42,987 bases of DNA, taken from the NCBI GenBank assembly GCA_934643145.1, contig CAKUBM010000017.1:1-42987 (forward strand). Direction: 5' to 3'. The position numbers and the translations under genes are program-made. Below the pieces are notes generated by a model. The model saw only the letters and a list, made by a program, of their open reading frames with translations, made no database searches and was not told where the DNA came from. Positions within the stretch are counted from its first letter, which is position 1, and every line of letters starts with the position of its first letter. Positions 24,031 to 33,393 of this stretch are shown here, piece by piece. This DNA is from an uncultured Collinsella sp. Its GTDB lineage: Bacteria; Actinomycetota; Coriobacteriia; Coriobacteriales; Coriobacteriaceae.

Positions 24031-26517
24031 TTAGACCGAGAAATACTCGCTCTCAGCGGATAAGTTCGGCCCCAACCACGGATCGCCCTTCAGGAAGAAC
24101 TCCGGCCAGCGCTGCATGAACAGGGCCTGCTCGCGCTTCCAACGGCGCAGCTTTTCCTCGTTGGCCTCTTCCCTGCCGCGCGAGGTGAACTCGTAGTGGT
24201 ACAGCTCGGCATAGGGCGTAAAGATGGTTCGATAGCCGGCCTCCCACACGCGCAGACAAAAGTCCGCGTCGTTAAAGCCAACGGCGAATTCCTCGTTATA
24301 GCCTCCGACCTGCTCAAATACGTCGCGTCGGACCATCTGACAGGCACCCGTTACGGCACTGAAGTTGCCCGGGCGCACAGCGCGGGCAAGATAGCCCTCG
24401 TGCTTTGCCGAGAAGTCCTGGTTGGCATGGGCAAGTGCGCCACGTACGCCAACCACAATGCCAGCGTGCTGCACCAGATGATCGGCGAAATAGAGCTTGG
24501 CGCCCACCACGCCCGCATCGGGACGCTGCAGATAGCCCATCATCTCTTCGATAAAGTCGGGGCTTATGACCTCGGTATCGTTGTTGAGCAGCAGCAGATA
24601 GTCGCCCTTGGCATGCTCAACGCCAAAGTTGATGATCTGGGAGTAATTGAACTCTCCCGGCCAGTACGCAACGCGTGCGCTTCCTTTTCCTTCGGATACT
24701 GCGACCACGCGCTCCGGCAGGGTTTCGAAATAGGCAAATGTCTCCGGGTCTTCGCTGTTGTTTTCCACTAGGACGATCTCGTAGTTGGCATACGTGGCCT
24801 TTTGGGCAATCGACATCACGCAGGCATCGAGCGTCTCGATGTGGTCCTTGGTGGGAATCACAATGCTCACGAGCGGCGCAGGCTCCGGCAACGCGTAGCG
24901 CATGCGGTAGACAAACGGCGTCTCGGTCTCCTCGACCGTTCCGCGGACGCCCGGCGCGTCAAAATGACGCTGCAACGCAAGGCGACCGGCCTCAATGGCG
25001 TACGGCTTGCTATCGGCAGAGCCGTCGGCGGTGGAGCCGGGGTGTACGCGCCAGTGATACAGCACGTGCGCAACGTGCTCAAAGCGCGCACCCGCCGCGA
25101 GGCAGCGGAGTGTCAGGTCGTAATCCTGGGCACCCGCGACTTCTTCCGGCGACATGCCAATGCGATCGATGAGCGCCTTCTCAACCATCAGAAAATGAGT
25201 CACGCAGTTATGGCTATAGAGCAGGTCGACGTTGAGCTTGGTTTTAAAGACCGGCTGGCCCCACTCCCCCGTTTTCTGGAACATGTCCTCGTCGCAGAAC
25301 AGAACCTGGGGATGCTCGCCCTTGGCAGCTTTGTTCAGAGCGGCAACATAGTGGAACAACGCATCCGGCTCCAGGATGTCGTCGTGGTCCAAGAACGCGA
25401 TGTAGTCGCCCGTCGCTTGCTGAATACCGGCGTTGGTGTTGACCACGATGCCGCCGTTACCGGGCAGCTCGATGCGACGCACGCGCTCGTCGTGAGCGGC
25501 TGCCGCAAGATTGGACACAGCATCCCATTCGGGCGAGGCGTCCATCAGCAGCAATTCCCAGTTGTCATAGCTCTGGGCCAGCACCGAGTCCAGCAGCTCG
25601 TGCAGGTAGACCCGATCGGTCTTATAGCACGGAACCACAATGCTCAAGAGCGGCCTGTAGGTAAATGCCGCCGAAGCGACGCGCTGACACGCCAAGTCGC
25701 CCGGCTTTGCGCGATGCTGATCAAACCAACGGCGATAGGCCGCGTCGTCCGCGCGTGCATCCTTCATACGATTCCAGCTGTCGTCGACCATACCGTTGTA
25801 CAGGCGACCATCCATGGCACAAAAACCGCTCTGGATCTGGCCCGCAGGATCAGTTGCAATCGCGACAAAATCTCGAATGTCCTCAGGCATCTCCACGCTC
25901 AAATACGTTTTATTGACGCGGCATCCATTCTGTTGCGGCACGTCGACCTGCGACTCAAACACGTGCACCGTGGCATCGATGGCATTCATTTGCGTATCGA
26001 GTATCTGAAGCCGGGGCGTGCACTTTGGGTCTCCCGCCCATGTGACCTCATAGCGCCACACGGCGCCCGAATCGGCCGGTAGGTAACGGACGGCATCGAT
26101 CTCGTAGCGGCCGCGGCGCTCGCCGCGCTGCGCATCGCGGATAAGCGCACACAGTGCAGGCTTTGCCTTGTAGTTAATCTTGGATTCCAGCTTAGCCTTA
26201 CGGCTATCGAGGCGAATGGAGCCAAGCTTTTGGCCACCGGATGCAAAGTCGACGTCAATCGACGAGCCATCTAAAAACGGAAGCACCAAGACGGCAAGCT
26301 CGCGCTCGTAGCCCGCAACCGAGGGGCAAAGCGCCAGCACGCGTCCATGATCGACCGGCAGCGCCAGCGCCGGCACGCTGGCACCATTGGTCATCGCGTG
26401 GGCAAAAGCCTGGGAACCCTCGCACTCAATAATCTCCGCGACATCCTGGCCGGCAAAACGAATCAGGACAAACAGGCGACCCTGGCTACGGCAAAGCGCC
26501 AAACGCTTGATACTCAT
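24031..26517 (-). CDS. Large glycosyltransferase with two GT2 domains
   Basis: 828 residues. An N-terminal region of about 285 residues (KRLALCRSQGRLFVLIRFAG, beta-rich, unassigned) precedes GT2 domain 1 from about residue 290 (LLSIVVPCYKTDRVYLHELL; metal site AFLDHDDILEPDA) and GT2 domain 2 from about 546 (PLVSIVIPTKDH; LLLNNDTEV; GACQMVRRDVFEQVGGYNEE). Two-domain GT2 proteins like this often add alternating sugars or extend rhamnan-type cell-wall glycans. The ATG directly follows the stop of the upstream GT2 gene with no gap, so the two are translationally coupled. Host-like GC content. It is the last gene of the minus-strand run. Confidence 0.88.
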   Translation of the reverse strand: MSIKRLALCRSQGRLFVLIRFAGQDVAEIIECEGSQAFAHAMTNGASVPALALPVDHGRVLALCPSVAGYERELAVLVLPFLDGSSIDVDFASGGQKLGSIRLDSRKAKLESKINYKAKPALCALIRDAQRGERRGRYEIDAVRYLPADSGAVWRYEVTWAGDPKCTPRLQILDTQMNAIDATVHVFESQVDVPQQNGCRVNKTYLSVEMPEDIRDFVAIATDPAGQIQSGFCAMDGRLYNGMVDDSWNRMKDARADDAAYRRWFDQHRAKPGDLACQRVASAAFTYRPLLSIVVPCYKTDRVYLHELLDSVLAQSYDNWELLLMDASPEWDAVSNLAAAAHDERVRRIELPGNGGIVVNTNAGIQQATGDYIAFLDHDDILEPDALFHYVAALNKAAKGEHPQVLFCDEDMFQKTGEWGQPVFKTKLNVDLLYSHNCVTHFLMVEKALIDRIGMSPEEVAGAQDYDLTLRCLAAGARFEHVAHVLYHWRVHPGSTADGSADSKPYAIEAGRLALQRHFDAPGVRGTVEETETPFVYRMRYALPEPAPLVSIVIPTKDHIETLDACVMSIAQKATYANYEIVLVENNSEDPETFAYFETLPERVVAVSEGKGSARVAYWPGEFNYSQIINFGVEHAKGDYLLLLNNDTEVISPDFIEEMMGYLQRPDAGVVGAKLYFADHLVQHAGIVVGVRGALAHANQDFSAKHEGYLARAVRPGNFSAVTGACQMVRRDVFEQVGGYNEEFAVGFNDADFCLRVWEAGYRTIFTPYAELYHYEFTSRGREEANEEKLRRWKREQALFMQRWPEFFLKGDPWLGPNLSAESEYFSV

Positions 26518-27585
26518 CTACACTTCTCGCTTTCCCAAGGCATTCGCGGCCATGCGTTTGCACGCGCCCAGGCGCCCAAACCTCAGGACATCGTAATCGA
26601 ACATGAGCTTTTTGCACTCACGGGCATTGGGGGCCTTGCTGTTTAGTGTCGCACGCACCATAGCAGCAACAGAAGGAGCGCATTGTGCGAGCGCAGCATC
26701 GCTGCCCACGGCAGAACCGGCAAGGGTCGCAGCAACGGCAGCAAACACCCTGCCGCAGTCCGAACCCAACAGCCTGAGCGCATCGTACAGCACCAAATCG
26801 CACAGGAAGTACGCCAGGTCATCGGCATGCTGGACATCGAGACCGTCGCGCTGCCAGTCAGTCAGCACCGCGGAGTAAATCTTCACGTGCTCCAGCAGTC
26901 GCGTCTCGTCGTCGTAGCGCATGGTGTCCATAAGCGAGCCCTTGCGCGCCACGCGATAGTCGTACAGCTTGTTCGAGATAAGCGCGGTCTTGTGCGAACG
27001 ACCGTACACGGCAAAATCGAAGACCTGGTCCTCGCCATACTTGACGGTCTCATCGAACACAATCCCGTTGCCCAGCAAAAACCCACGCTTGCAGGCGGTA
27101 CGCCACGCAAAGGGACGAGACGCTTCCTTAAACAGTAGCTCGGAGCTATAGCCCACAAATGAAACATCGCGTGGGCTCAGCACATAGTTAAGCCACGGGT
27201 ACCCCGCCTCCAACGGATACGGGTTAGCGCCAAAGGTCAAGACGTCGCAGTCCTCGCGCTCAAAGGCATCGACGATCACGCGGCATGCATCGGGCGTAAA
27301 CCGGTCGTCGGAGTCCAAAAACGCGACGACAGGCGCCGTGGACGCGGCGATACCCGCATTGCGCGCACTCGACAGGCCGCCGTTGGGCTTATCAACCAGA
27401 GTAAAGCGTGCGTCCTTTTCGCAGTAGGCAGCCGCGATGTCGCGCGAGCCATCCGGCGAGCCATCGTTGACCAGCACGCCCTCCCAATCGGGCATGTCCT
27501 GCGCAAGCAGGGAGTCCAGGCACCATGCCAGGCACTCCTCCACCTTATAGATGGGGACGACAACGGAAATCTTAGGGGTATCCAT
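26518..27585 (-). CDS. Glycosyltransferase family 2
   Basis: 355 residues. The GT-A core is KISVVVPIYKVEECLAWCLD, LVNDGSPDGS, NGGLSSARNAGI and AFLDSDDRFTPD (metal-binding). The C-terminal 150 residues are helical, likely the acceptor domain. ATG 27585 has AGGAG nine bases upstream; a GTG two codons earlier is possible. It starts 12 bases after the stop of the gene at 27598 and ends directly at the start codon of the large GT gene, so all are one operon. The linkage it makes is unknown. Confidence 0.88.
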   Translation of the reverse strand: MDTPKISVVVPIYKVEECLAWCLDSLLAQDMPDWEGVLVNDGSPDGSRDIAAAYCEKDARFTLVDKPNGGLSSARNAGIAASTAPVVAFLDSDDRFTPDACRVIVDAFEREDCDVLTFGANPYPLEAGYPWLNYVLSPRDVSFVGYSSELLFKEASRPFAWRTACKRGFLLGNGIVFDETVKYGEDQVFDFAVYGRSHKTALISNKLYDYRVARKGSLMDTMRYDDETRLLEHVKIYSAVLTDWQRDGLDVQHADDLAYFLCDLVLYDALRLLGSDCGRVFAAVAATLAGSAVGSDAALAQCAPSVAAMVRATLNSKAPNARECKKLMFDYDVLRFGRLGACKRMAANALGKREV

Positions 27586-27597
27586 GGTCACGCGCTC

Positions 27598-28716
27598 CTA
27601 CTGTGCCGCCGGCACGTCGTCGGGATGCGGGTTGTCGCCGTAGGTGCGCTGATACGTCAGCACGCGCCAGACCAGCGGCAGGCCGCCGATCTTAAAGTAG
27701 TGCTTAAACGTATTGAGCTTGCCCGGCTTCTTAAAGTCAAACCGCGAATCGATGTAGGCGCGGGGCGACTTGACCATCAAACGCAAGTCGGTCTCGCCGC
27801 GCGGATCGAACAATGACAGGTCAAAGCGACCGGCATCCCAATCGGCCTTGAGCTCGGGTGAGGCCTTCTCCCAAAACTGCTCGCGCAGTTCATCGACCAG
27901 ACGCTCATCATTCCAACGGTACGTATCGACCTTCATGCGCATTAAAATGCCTTGGAGCTGAGTCTTAAGCTCGGGGCGCTCGTCCAAAAAGAGCTGCATC
28001 TCGGCATATTCGTCGCACACGCAAAACACCTTATTGGGCGAATTAACGGAGCTCTTCTCGTTATCCTGGCGATAGCACAAAATGGGGTCCGCAATAAACG
28101 CGGCGCGCTCGGCGCACGCCCAAACCTTAAAGTTAAAGCCTGCGTCCTGATACGATGCCCCCGGCGTGGGAAGGAACCGAATCTGATTGTCGTTGAGGAA
28201 CTTTCGCCGATAGATGGCCGACCAAATGGAAGGCTTGCGGTAGAAGATGCCTGGGCGATCGGCGGGGCGATACGCCGCGCCCGTCATATGCTCGTCGATA
28301 ATCCCGAAAAGCTCTCGGCGCTCGGTAGGCGTGGACCAATACAGGTAGAAATCGCCTTTAACCACATCGGCATGCTCGGCGTCTGCCTTGGCTACCAGCT
28401 TTTGGAGCGAGTCCTCGAACATAAAGTCATCGGACTCCAGGATGCCCACGTACTCGCCGCGGGCCATTTCCAGGCCTCGGTTCATCGAGTCGCCGTAGCC
28501 GCTGTTGGCCTTGTCGATCATCTTGACGCGAGGGTCACGCTCCATGTACTCGCGGATGATATCCGGCGAGCTATCGGTAGAACCGTCGTTGATGCAGATG
28601 ATCTCGATGTCCTCGAGCGTCTGCGCCACGGCTGAATCGAGGCACTCGCGCAGGTAGCGCTCGACGTTACAGATGGGGACAAGCAGCGAAACTTTAGGGG
28701 TATCAGAGTTCTGCAA
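27598..28716 (-). CDS. Glycosyltransferase family 2 (CpsJ/WaaV-like core), paralogue of the gene at 29838
   Basis: 372 residues from TTG 28716, chosen because AGGAGG lies five bases upstream; the frame is open 12 codons further. The core is KVSLLVPICNVERYLRECLD, ICINDGSTDSSPDIIREYME, NSGYGDSMNRGLEMARGEYV and GILESDDFM (metal site). The middle part has KPSIWSAIYRRKFL and FLPTPGASYQDAGFNFK. About 230 bases of its 5' part are nearly identical to the gene at 29838-30941, which shows recent duplication or gene conversion. The N-terminal halves are shared and the C-terminal halves differ, so acceptors probably differ. Donor sugar unknown. Confidence 0.87.
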   Translation of the reverse strand: MQNSDTPKVSLLVPICNVERYLRECLDSAVAQTLEDIEIICINDGSTDSSPDIIREYMERDPRVKMIDKANSGYGDSMNRGLEMARGEYVGILESDDFMFEDSLQKLVAKADAEHADVVKGDFYLYWSTPTERRELFGIIDEHMTGAAYRPADRPGIFYRKPSIWSAIYRRKFLNDNQIRFLPTPGASYQDAGFNFKVWACAERAAFIADPILCYRQDNEKSSVNSPNKVFCVCDEYAEMQLFLDERPELKTQLQGILMRMKVDTYRWNDERLVDELREQFWEKASPELKADWDAGRFDLSLFDPRGETDLRLMVKSPRAYIDSRFDFKKPGKLNTFKHYFKIGGLPLVWRVLTYQRTYGDNPHPDDVPAAQ

Positions 28717-28790
28717 GAGAACCTCCTGTTGAATAGCGTGTAACAGGGTCATTTTAGCAGCGATGCGGAGGCGGGCGGCAACGCCTAGGC

Positions 28791-29831
28791 TTAGATAAAG
28801 CGCTCCAGGCAGGCTTTGAGTCCGCGGGTCGAAAGATAGAACAGCGTGGCGTCCGCCATCGAGACGCCCGAGGTCGCCGCAACGAGCTTGTGGGCGACAC
28901 GGCGAACGGCGCCTTTACTGGGCGCATCCGCCCACTCCGTTCCCAAAAACGTCGTGAAAGCCCTGTTGACGCGGCCGGCAACGCGGTGAAAGTCATCGGC
29001 ATCCAGACGCGCCAAGTCAAACACGATAAGGTCCAAAAACCAGGCAACCAGCTCGCCGGGGCACAGATCCAAAAGACCGTAGACCGCCCAATCCTCCAAG
29101 ACTTCCTCGAGCATCATCATATGAGCATCGAGCTTTTTGGCGCGAGCATCGGCACTGTTGAACTCGTGCGTCGCCGAGTCACTCTCCATCACGTAGTGAT
29201 AGAACTTGTCCGGCATGACGACGGTTTTGTTGGCAAGTGCATAGGCTGCGAACTGGAATACGACGTCCTCGCCCAAAGCCAAACCGGGAGCAAAGCGAAT
29301 GCCCTCGCGATTGAGCAACGGGCGCGAAAAGGCCGCGCGGCAGGCATAGGGCTGCGCGTTCGCGTGGAACAGCAGCTGAGGATCGTGTGTGCCAAAGGTA
29401 CCCGCTTTGGGGCTCATGAGTTGTTGGACGCGCTTGGGGGCGGCATCGGCGGGCTCGCAGGCGCCACCAAAAACGGCGACCTCGGCATCCGACGACCCCA
29501 TGGCCTGCAGCACGCGCTCGACGGTTTGGGCATCGATGTAATCATCGGCGTCCACAAAGAAGACGACTTCACCCCCAGCGGCATCGATGCCAGCATTTCG
29601 AGCACACGAGACGCCGGCGTTTGCCTGGTCTATAACCAGCACGCGATCGTCGGTCTGCGCGATTTGTCGCAGGACACGCAACGAATCGTCAGCCGATCCA
29701 TCGTTGACGCAAACGACCTGAATCGAACGCTCGGACTGCGCCAACAGCGAATCGAGGCACCGCTGAATCGAGCTTGCCGAGTTGTATACGGGAACGACAA
29801 TGGTCGCTTTGGGGGTCGAGGCCTCTCCCAT
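28791..29831 (-). CDS. Glycosyltransferase family 2
   Basis: 346 residues, start ATG 29831 with GGGGGTAGG upstream and six bases from the preceding stop. GT-A core: ATIVVPVYNSASSIQRCLDS, VCVNDGSADDS, NAGVSCARNAGI and VFFVDADDYIDAQ. The C-terminal half (LALGEDVVFQFAAYALANKT, then FLDLIVFDLARLDADD) resembles the gene at 26518, so these two are distant paralogues. It is part of the five-gene GT2 run, probably assembling one polysaccharide. Specificity is not readable. Confidence 0.87.
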   Translation of the reverse strand: MGEASTPKATIVVPVYNSASSIQRCLDSLLAQSERSIQVVCVNDGSADDSLRVLRQIAQTDDRVLVIDQANAGVSCARNAGIDAAGGEVVFFVDADDYIDAQTVERVLQAMGSSDAEVAVFGGACEPADAAPKRVQQLMSPKAGTFGTHDPQLLFHANAQPYACRAAFSRPLLNREGIRFAPGLALGEDVVFQFAAYALANKTVVMPDKFYHYVMESDSATHEFNSADARAKKLDAHMMMLEEVLEDWAVYGLLDLCPGELVAWFLDLIVFDLARLDADDFHRVAGRVNRAFTTFLGTEWADAPSKGAVRRVAHKLVAATSGVSMADATLFYLSTRGLKACLERFI

Positions 29832-29837
29832 GTCGAC

Positions 29838-30941
29838 CTACCCCCTCAACGATTCGACGAGGAAGGCGGCGACCACGCCGGGGCCTCCAACCGATGCGTA
29901 GTATTTGGCGCGTCCCAGGGCGCCGTCCGTCGCAAAGTGCGGATGCTCGTCCACCCAGGCCTCGGGGTCTTTGAGGATGGCAGCGAGATTCGCACGCTTC
30001 CACGGCTTAAGGTCGTCCAGCGAAAAGTCCCCCGCGTCCAAGGCAGCCTGGAACTCCTTAGTCATCTGGACCAGGAACTCCTTATAGAACTCGGGCGCCA
30101 AGCGCACGTAGTTCCACATATACGAATCGTACTTAATGACCTGATTGAACTTGAGCATGCGCGCGACGTCATCGTTTGCGTGATTGCGGGCGTAATCCTC
30201 TCGGATCCAACGCTCGATCTCAGCATATTCGGTATTGACGCAAAAGACCTTGGCCGAAGAATTGACCGAGGAGTTCTCGTTGTCCTGGCGATACGAAAGC
30301 ACGGCATCGTGCAGGTAAACGGCCTTGTCGGCACACGCGATCACCTTAAAGGCAAACGACGTGTCCTGAAAGGATGCACCCGGGGTCGGCAAGAACTTGA
30401 TGCCGTTGCGCTCGAGAAAATCGCGACGGTAGACGGCCGACCAAATCGAGGGCTTTTGCTTAAAGAACTGTGTCGTGTCGCTTGGGTGCACCGGTTTGCC
30501 GCAGTCCTTGGGCTTAAACATCTCGTGCAGCGAGCGGCGCTCCTCGGGCTTGGACCAGTAGAAATCGAAGTTCGCCTTCGCAAAACCTGCGTTGCAGCCC
30601 TCGGCCGCCGACACAAGCTTCTCCAGCGCGTCGGGCGCCATAAAGTCATCGGACTCCAAGATGCCCACGTACTCGCCGCGGGCCATCTCCAGGCCGCGGT
30701 TCATCGAGTCGCCGTAGCCGCTGTTGGCCTTGTCGATCATCTTGACGCGTGCGTCGCGCTCCATGTACTCGCGGATGATATCCGGCGAGCTATCGGTCGA
30801 GCCGTCGTTGATGCAGATGATCTCGATGTCCTCGAGCGTCTGCGCCAGGGCGGAATCGAGACACTCGCGCAGGTAGCGCTGAACGTTATAGATGGGGATA
30901 AGCAGCGACAGAACAGGGCTGCCAGAGGCGTTAGTAGACAA
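29838..30941 (-). CDS. Glycosyltransferase family 2, first gene of the minus-strand GT run
   Basis: 367 residues from TTG 30941; AAGGAG is six bases upstream and no ATG is better placed. Core: LSLLIPIYNVQRYLRECLDS, then the same ICINDGSTDSSPDIIREYME and NSGYGDSMNRGLEMARGEYV blocks as the paralogue at 27598, and ESDDFMAPDALEKL. The middle has KPSIWSAVYRRDFL and FLPTPGASFQDTSF. The divergent acyltransferase starts 111 bases away, so the control region of both units lies in 30942-31052. Confidence 0.87.
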   Translation of the reverse strand: MSTNASGSPVLSLLIPIYNVQRYLRECLDSALAQTLEDIEIICINDGSTDSSPDIIREYMERDARVKMIDKANSGYGDSMNRGLEMARGEYVGILESDDFMAPDALEKLVSAAEGCNAGFAKANFDFYWSKPEERRSLHEMFKPKDCGKPVHPSDTTQFFKQKPSIWSAVYRRDFLERNGIKFLPTPGASFQDTSFAFKVIACADKAVYLHDAVLSYRQDNENSSVNSSAKVFCVNTEYAEIERWIREDYARNHANDDVARMLKFNQVIKYDSYMWNYVRLAPEFYKEFLVQMTKEFQAALDAGDFSLDDLKPWKRANLAAILKDPEAWVDEHPHFATDGALGRAKYYASVGGPGVVAAFLVESLRG

Positions 30942-31007
30942 AAGTGCTCCTTAGGAAATACCTGTCGTTTCATGGTATCAAAGGGTCGGCGCGCCGACGG
31001 GCGTTTA

Positions 31008-31013
31008 TATAAT
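31008..31013 (+). promoter_or_regulatory. -10 box of the acyltransferase promoter
   Basis: A perfect TATAAT 40 bases before the ATG at 31053, in otherwise GC-rich DNA. The -35 position (about 30985-30990) is poor, so an activator or an extended contact may be used. The divergent GT2 gene starts at 30941. Confidence 0.5.
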
Positions 31014-31052
31014 CTATGGAGCCCATGGAGCGCCCAGAGACGAAAGGAAGAC

Positions 31053-32183
31053 ATGCAGCCCAAAGCCGCACGCAATATATCTATCGAAGCGCTGCGCCTC
31101 GTCGCAGTCGCTGGTATCGCGATTTTCCATACCTTTCAGTGGGCCTTCCAGGCAGTTTGCGCCGACATGCCGGAATATGCGCCACTTGCCGCCTTCCCCT
31201 ATTCCGGCGTCCTCGGTTTTATTAACTTGCTGGGTTGCTGGGCCAACGAAGTCTTCTTTATGATCTCGGGGTATTTTCTCATCGCCTCGGCCGCGCGTGT
31301 TTGGAATGACGGGGCGACCTGGGCGTCGCAGATGCAACGGACGGTGCAGCGTCTTGGCAAGGTTGTCTTACCCACAGCGTTCTATTGCCTGGTGGCGCTT
31401 GCATGGTCCATAGTCGTCTCCCCCATTCCCGATGTAACCCTCGACACGCACTATTGGTACACGCTAGGCCTTGAGTTTATCTGGGTCTACGCCGCCACGG
31501 TCTGCATGGCGCCGCTATTTGGGCTGGCCAAGAGCCGACTCTCTAAGAGGAGCTACACGGCAGTGGTCATTATCATCGGCATCCTCGCATTTGTTGCCAA
31601 CGGGTATTTGGCCGCCATGAACTCAACAAGCAGCGGAGAGTTTTCTTGGCTCCAGAAGATTATGAGCGCCGCTACCTACGTCGTCGCGTTTTTGGTGGGC
31701 GGGCTGCTCCGCGACGTTACCGACGCCATGGATTCGGGCAGGATGCGCGCCTTGGGCAGTCGATCACTCATAGCGGTTTTGGCAATCGCCATCATCTTAG
31801 AGGGTGCACTTTCCTTCACCGGCAACCTCGCGGCGATGGCGACCCTCTCCTACAAATCAACCTCGTTAATCTCGTTTGTCCTTGCTGCCGCTTCCCTTCT
31901 CTTTGTGGCAACCCGACACAGTACTTCGAGCAATCCGCGAGTTGCAGGCGTCATCGTCACCCTATCGGCGGCCACGCTCGGATTCTATGTGATGCAGTCG
32001 CTCACCAGCAGCCTTTGGCGCCCCATCTTCAACGCGATGCTTGCAAACATACTGGTCGCCCAAAGCAACCCTGCATCCATATGCATTGCCACCGGAACGG
32101 CCATCAGCATTGTCTTTGCCCTGGTGCTACTCGTAGTTGACGCAGTTAGAAGCCGAGTCGTCCACAGCCTCAAACAGCGATAA
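31053..32183 (+). CDS. Membrane acyltransferase (acyltransferase 3 family)
   Basis: 376 residues with about ten membrane helices. The opening NISIEALRLVAVAGIAIFHT has the conserved R and H of acyltransferase 3 enzymes, and a second motif VFFMISGYFLI matches the family's FF-SGY element. It probably O-acylates the glycan made by the neighbouring GT2 genes (inference). ATG 31053 has AAAGGA upstream and a TATAAT box 40 bases before it; the frame is open far upstream, but that part is antisense to the GT2 genes. The GT2 at 32354 follows on the same strand. Confidence 0.87.
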   Translation: MQPKAARNISIEALRLVAVAGIAIFHTFQWAFQAVCADMPEYAPLAAFPYSGVLGFINLLGCWANEVFFMISGYFLIASAARVWNDGATWASQMQRTVQRLGKVVLPTAFYCLVALAWSIVVSPIPDVTLDTHYWYTLGLEFIWVYAATVCMAPLFGLAKSRLSKRSYTAVVIIIGILAFVANGYLAAMNSTSSGEFSWLQKIMSAATYVVAFLVGGLLRDVTDAMDSGRMRALGSRSLIAVLAIAIILEGALSFTGNLAAMATLSYKSTSLISFVLAAASLLFVATRHSTSSNPRVAGVIVTLSAATLGFYVMQSLTSSLWRPIFNAMLANILVAQSNPASICIATGTAISIVFALVLLVVDAVRSRVVHSLKQR

Positions 32184-32353
32184 GCGCGCCAACGCCCAAC
32201 GTTGAAGCCGCCACACCCGTGGCAGGTTCCTGCGTTTTATTCAAAGCTTGCCGACAAGGCGCGGTGAGCCTTTACAATAGGACAGTCCCAAGGACGTATT
32301 CGATAGCTTCCGCGCAGCGCTCGCGCGCCGCGCGTGAAAGGATATATTGCCCC

Positions 32354-33376
32354 ATGCCTTCAACCCTTCCCGCCCCCATCGATAAGCTCGCCATCGTTGT
32401 CGTCACGTACAAGCGCCAGGAACTCCTGGCCAACTTGTTCGACTCCATGACCGAGCTCACGGCAACGCCCTGGCGCATCGTGATTGTCGATAACGAGAAT
32501 TCGCGCGAGACCGAGGCCATGTGCACCGCATTCAACGAGCGCCTGGCCAACCTGTGGGGCATCAACACCGAGCAGCCCGACGCGCAGGGCGGCACCGACC
32601 GTGTCATCTACGCCCCACAGCTCGAAAACGGCGGCGGTGCGGGTGGCTTCTCCGCCGGCACTAAATGCGCCTACGATCTGGGGGCCCAGTGGTTCTGGGT
32701 GATGGACGACGACGTGCTCGTCATCCCCGAAGGCATCGAGCGTCTTGCCAAGTGGACCGACCGCTACGACGTCATCCAGGGCTCACGCCTGGACTTTGAT
32801 GGCGGCGCGTTCTTTTGGCAGTACCAGCTCATCCTTTCGCTCGGCATCCCCAACCCCGTCGCCAAGTGGGACCTGGGCCCCGAGGGCTACCGCGCCATGA
32901 ATCAGCTGTGCTTTGAGGGCGGCATGTTCTCGCGCCGCGTGGTCGACAAGATCGGCCTGCCCGACGCCCGCTTCTTTATCTACGGCGACGACGCCTGCTA
33001 CGGCTATGTCGCCAGCCAGCACTTTCCCGCCGCCGTGGTCGCCGACGTGGTGCTCAAGCGCGCTCGCGCCGTCTCCAACTGGGATATCGCCGGCAAGCGT
33101 CAACTCAACTCCACGAGCGACACCAACCGCTACTACATCATGCGCAACCGCGGCTTCTTGGCGCGCTACATGCAAATCTACGGCGACTACCACCCCGTGC
33201 TGTTCCGCTTGGGCAACGCCGCGACCTTCTGCAAGGAATTTATTCGCCTAGCTGCCGTCGACAAGTGCTTTAAGACCGGTATCCCGGCGCTGCGTCGCGG
33301 CATGAAGGACGCCCGCAAGATCATTAAGGATCCCAATTGGAAGCCCATGCCGCCCATGAAGGACGCAGGGCAGTAA
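32354..33376 (+). CDS. Glycosyltransferase family 2 (GlfT1-like)
   Basis: 340 residues from ATG 32354. Core: LAIVVVTYKRQELLANLFDS, IVIVDNENS, ENGGGAGGFSAGTKCAYDLG and the metal site WVMDDDVLVIPEG. The NGGGAGGF block and the DDD motif are typical of GT2 enzymes related to the galactofuranosyltransferase GlfT1 and rhamnosyl-linked acceptors; the donor here is unproven. Ribosome site AAAGGA lies rather far (11 bases) upstream. It follows the acyltransferase by 170 bases and converges on the AAA-ATPase-like gene 17 bases downstream. Confidence 0.87.
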   Translation: MPSTLPAPIDKLAIVVVTYKRQELLANLFDSMTELTATPWRIVIVDNENSRETEAMCTAFNERLANLWGINTEQPDAQGGTDRVIYAPQLENGGGAGGFSAGTKCAYDLGAQWFWVMDDDVLVIPEGIERLAKWTDRYDVIQGSRLDFDGGAFFWQYQLILSLGIPNPVAKWDLGPEGYRAMNQLCFEGGMFSRRVVDKIGLPDARFFIYGDDACYGYVASQHFPAAVVADVVLKRARAVSNWDIAGKRQLNSTSDTNRYYIMRNRGFLARYMQIYGDYHPVLFRLGNAATFCKEFIRLAAVDKCFKTGIPALRRGMKDARKIIKDPNWKPMPPMKDAGQ

Positions 33377-33393
33377 AGGGCTTTCGCCCGCCG

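Noticed and set aside
24802..26082. 426-codon plus-strand frame opposite the large GT2 gene
   Set aside because: Antisense to a clear two-domain glycosyltransferase, no recognisable domain or ribosome site.
28890..31052. Plus-strand open frame of over 700 codons joined to the acyltransferase at 31053
   Set aside because: It is antisense to two well-supported GT2 genes and has no protein-like motif; it reflects codon bias of the GC-rich opposite strand. The acyltransferase starts at 31053 with its own ribosome site and -10 box.
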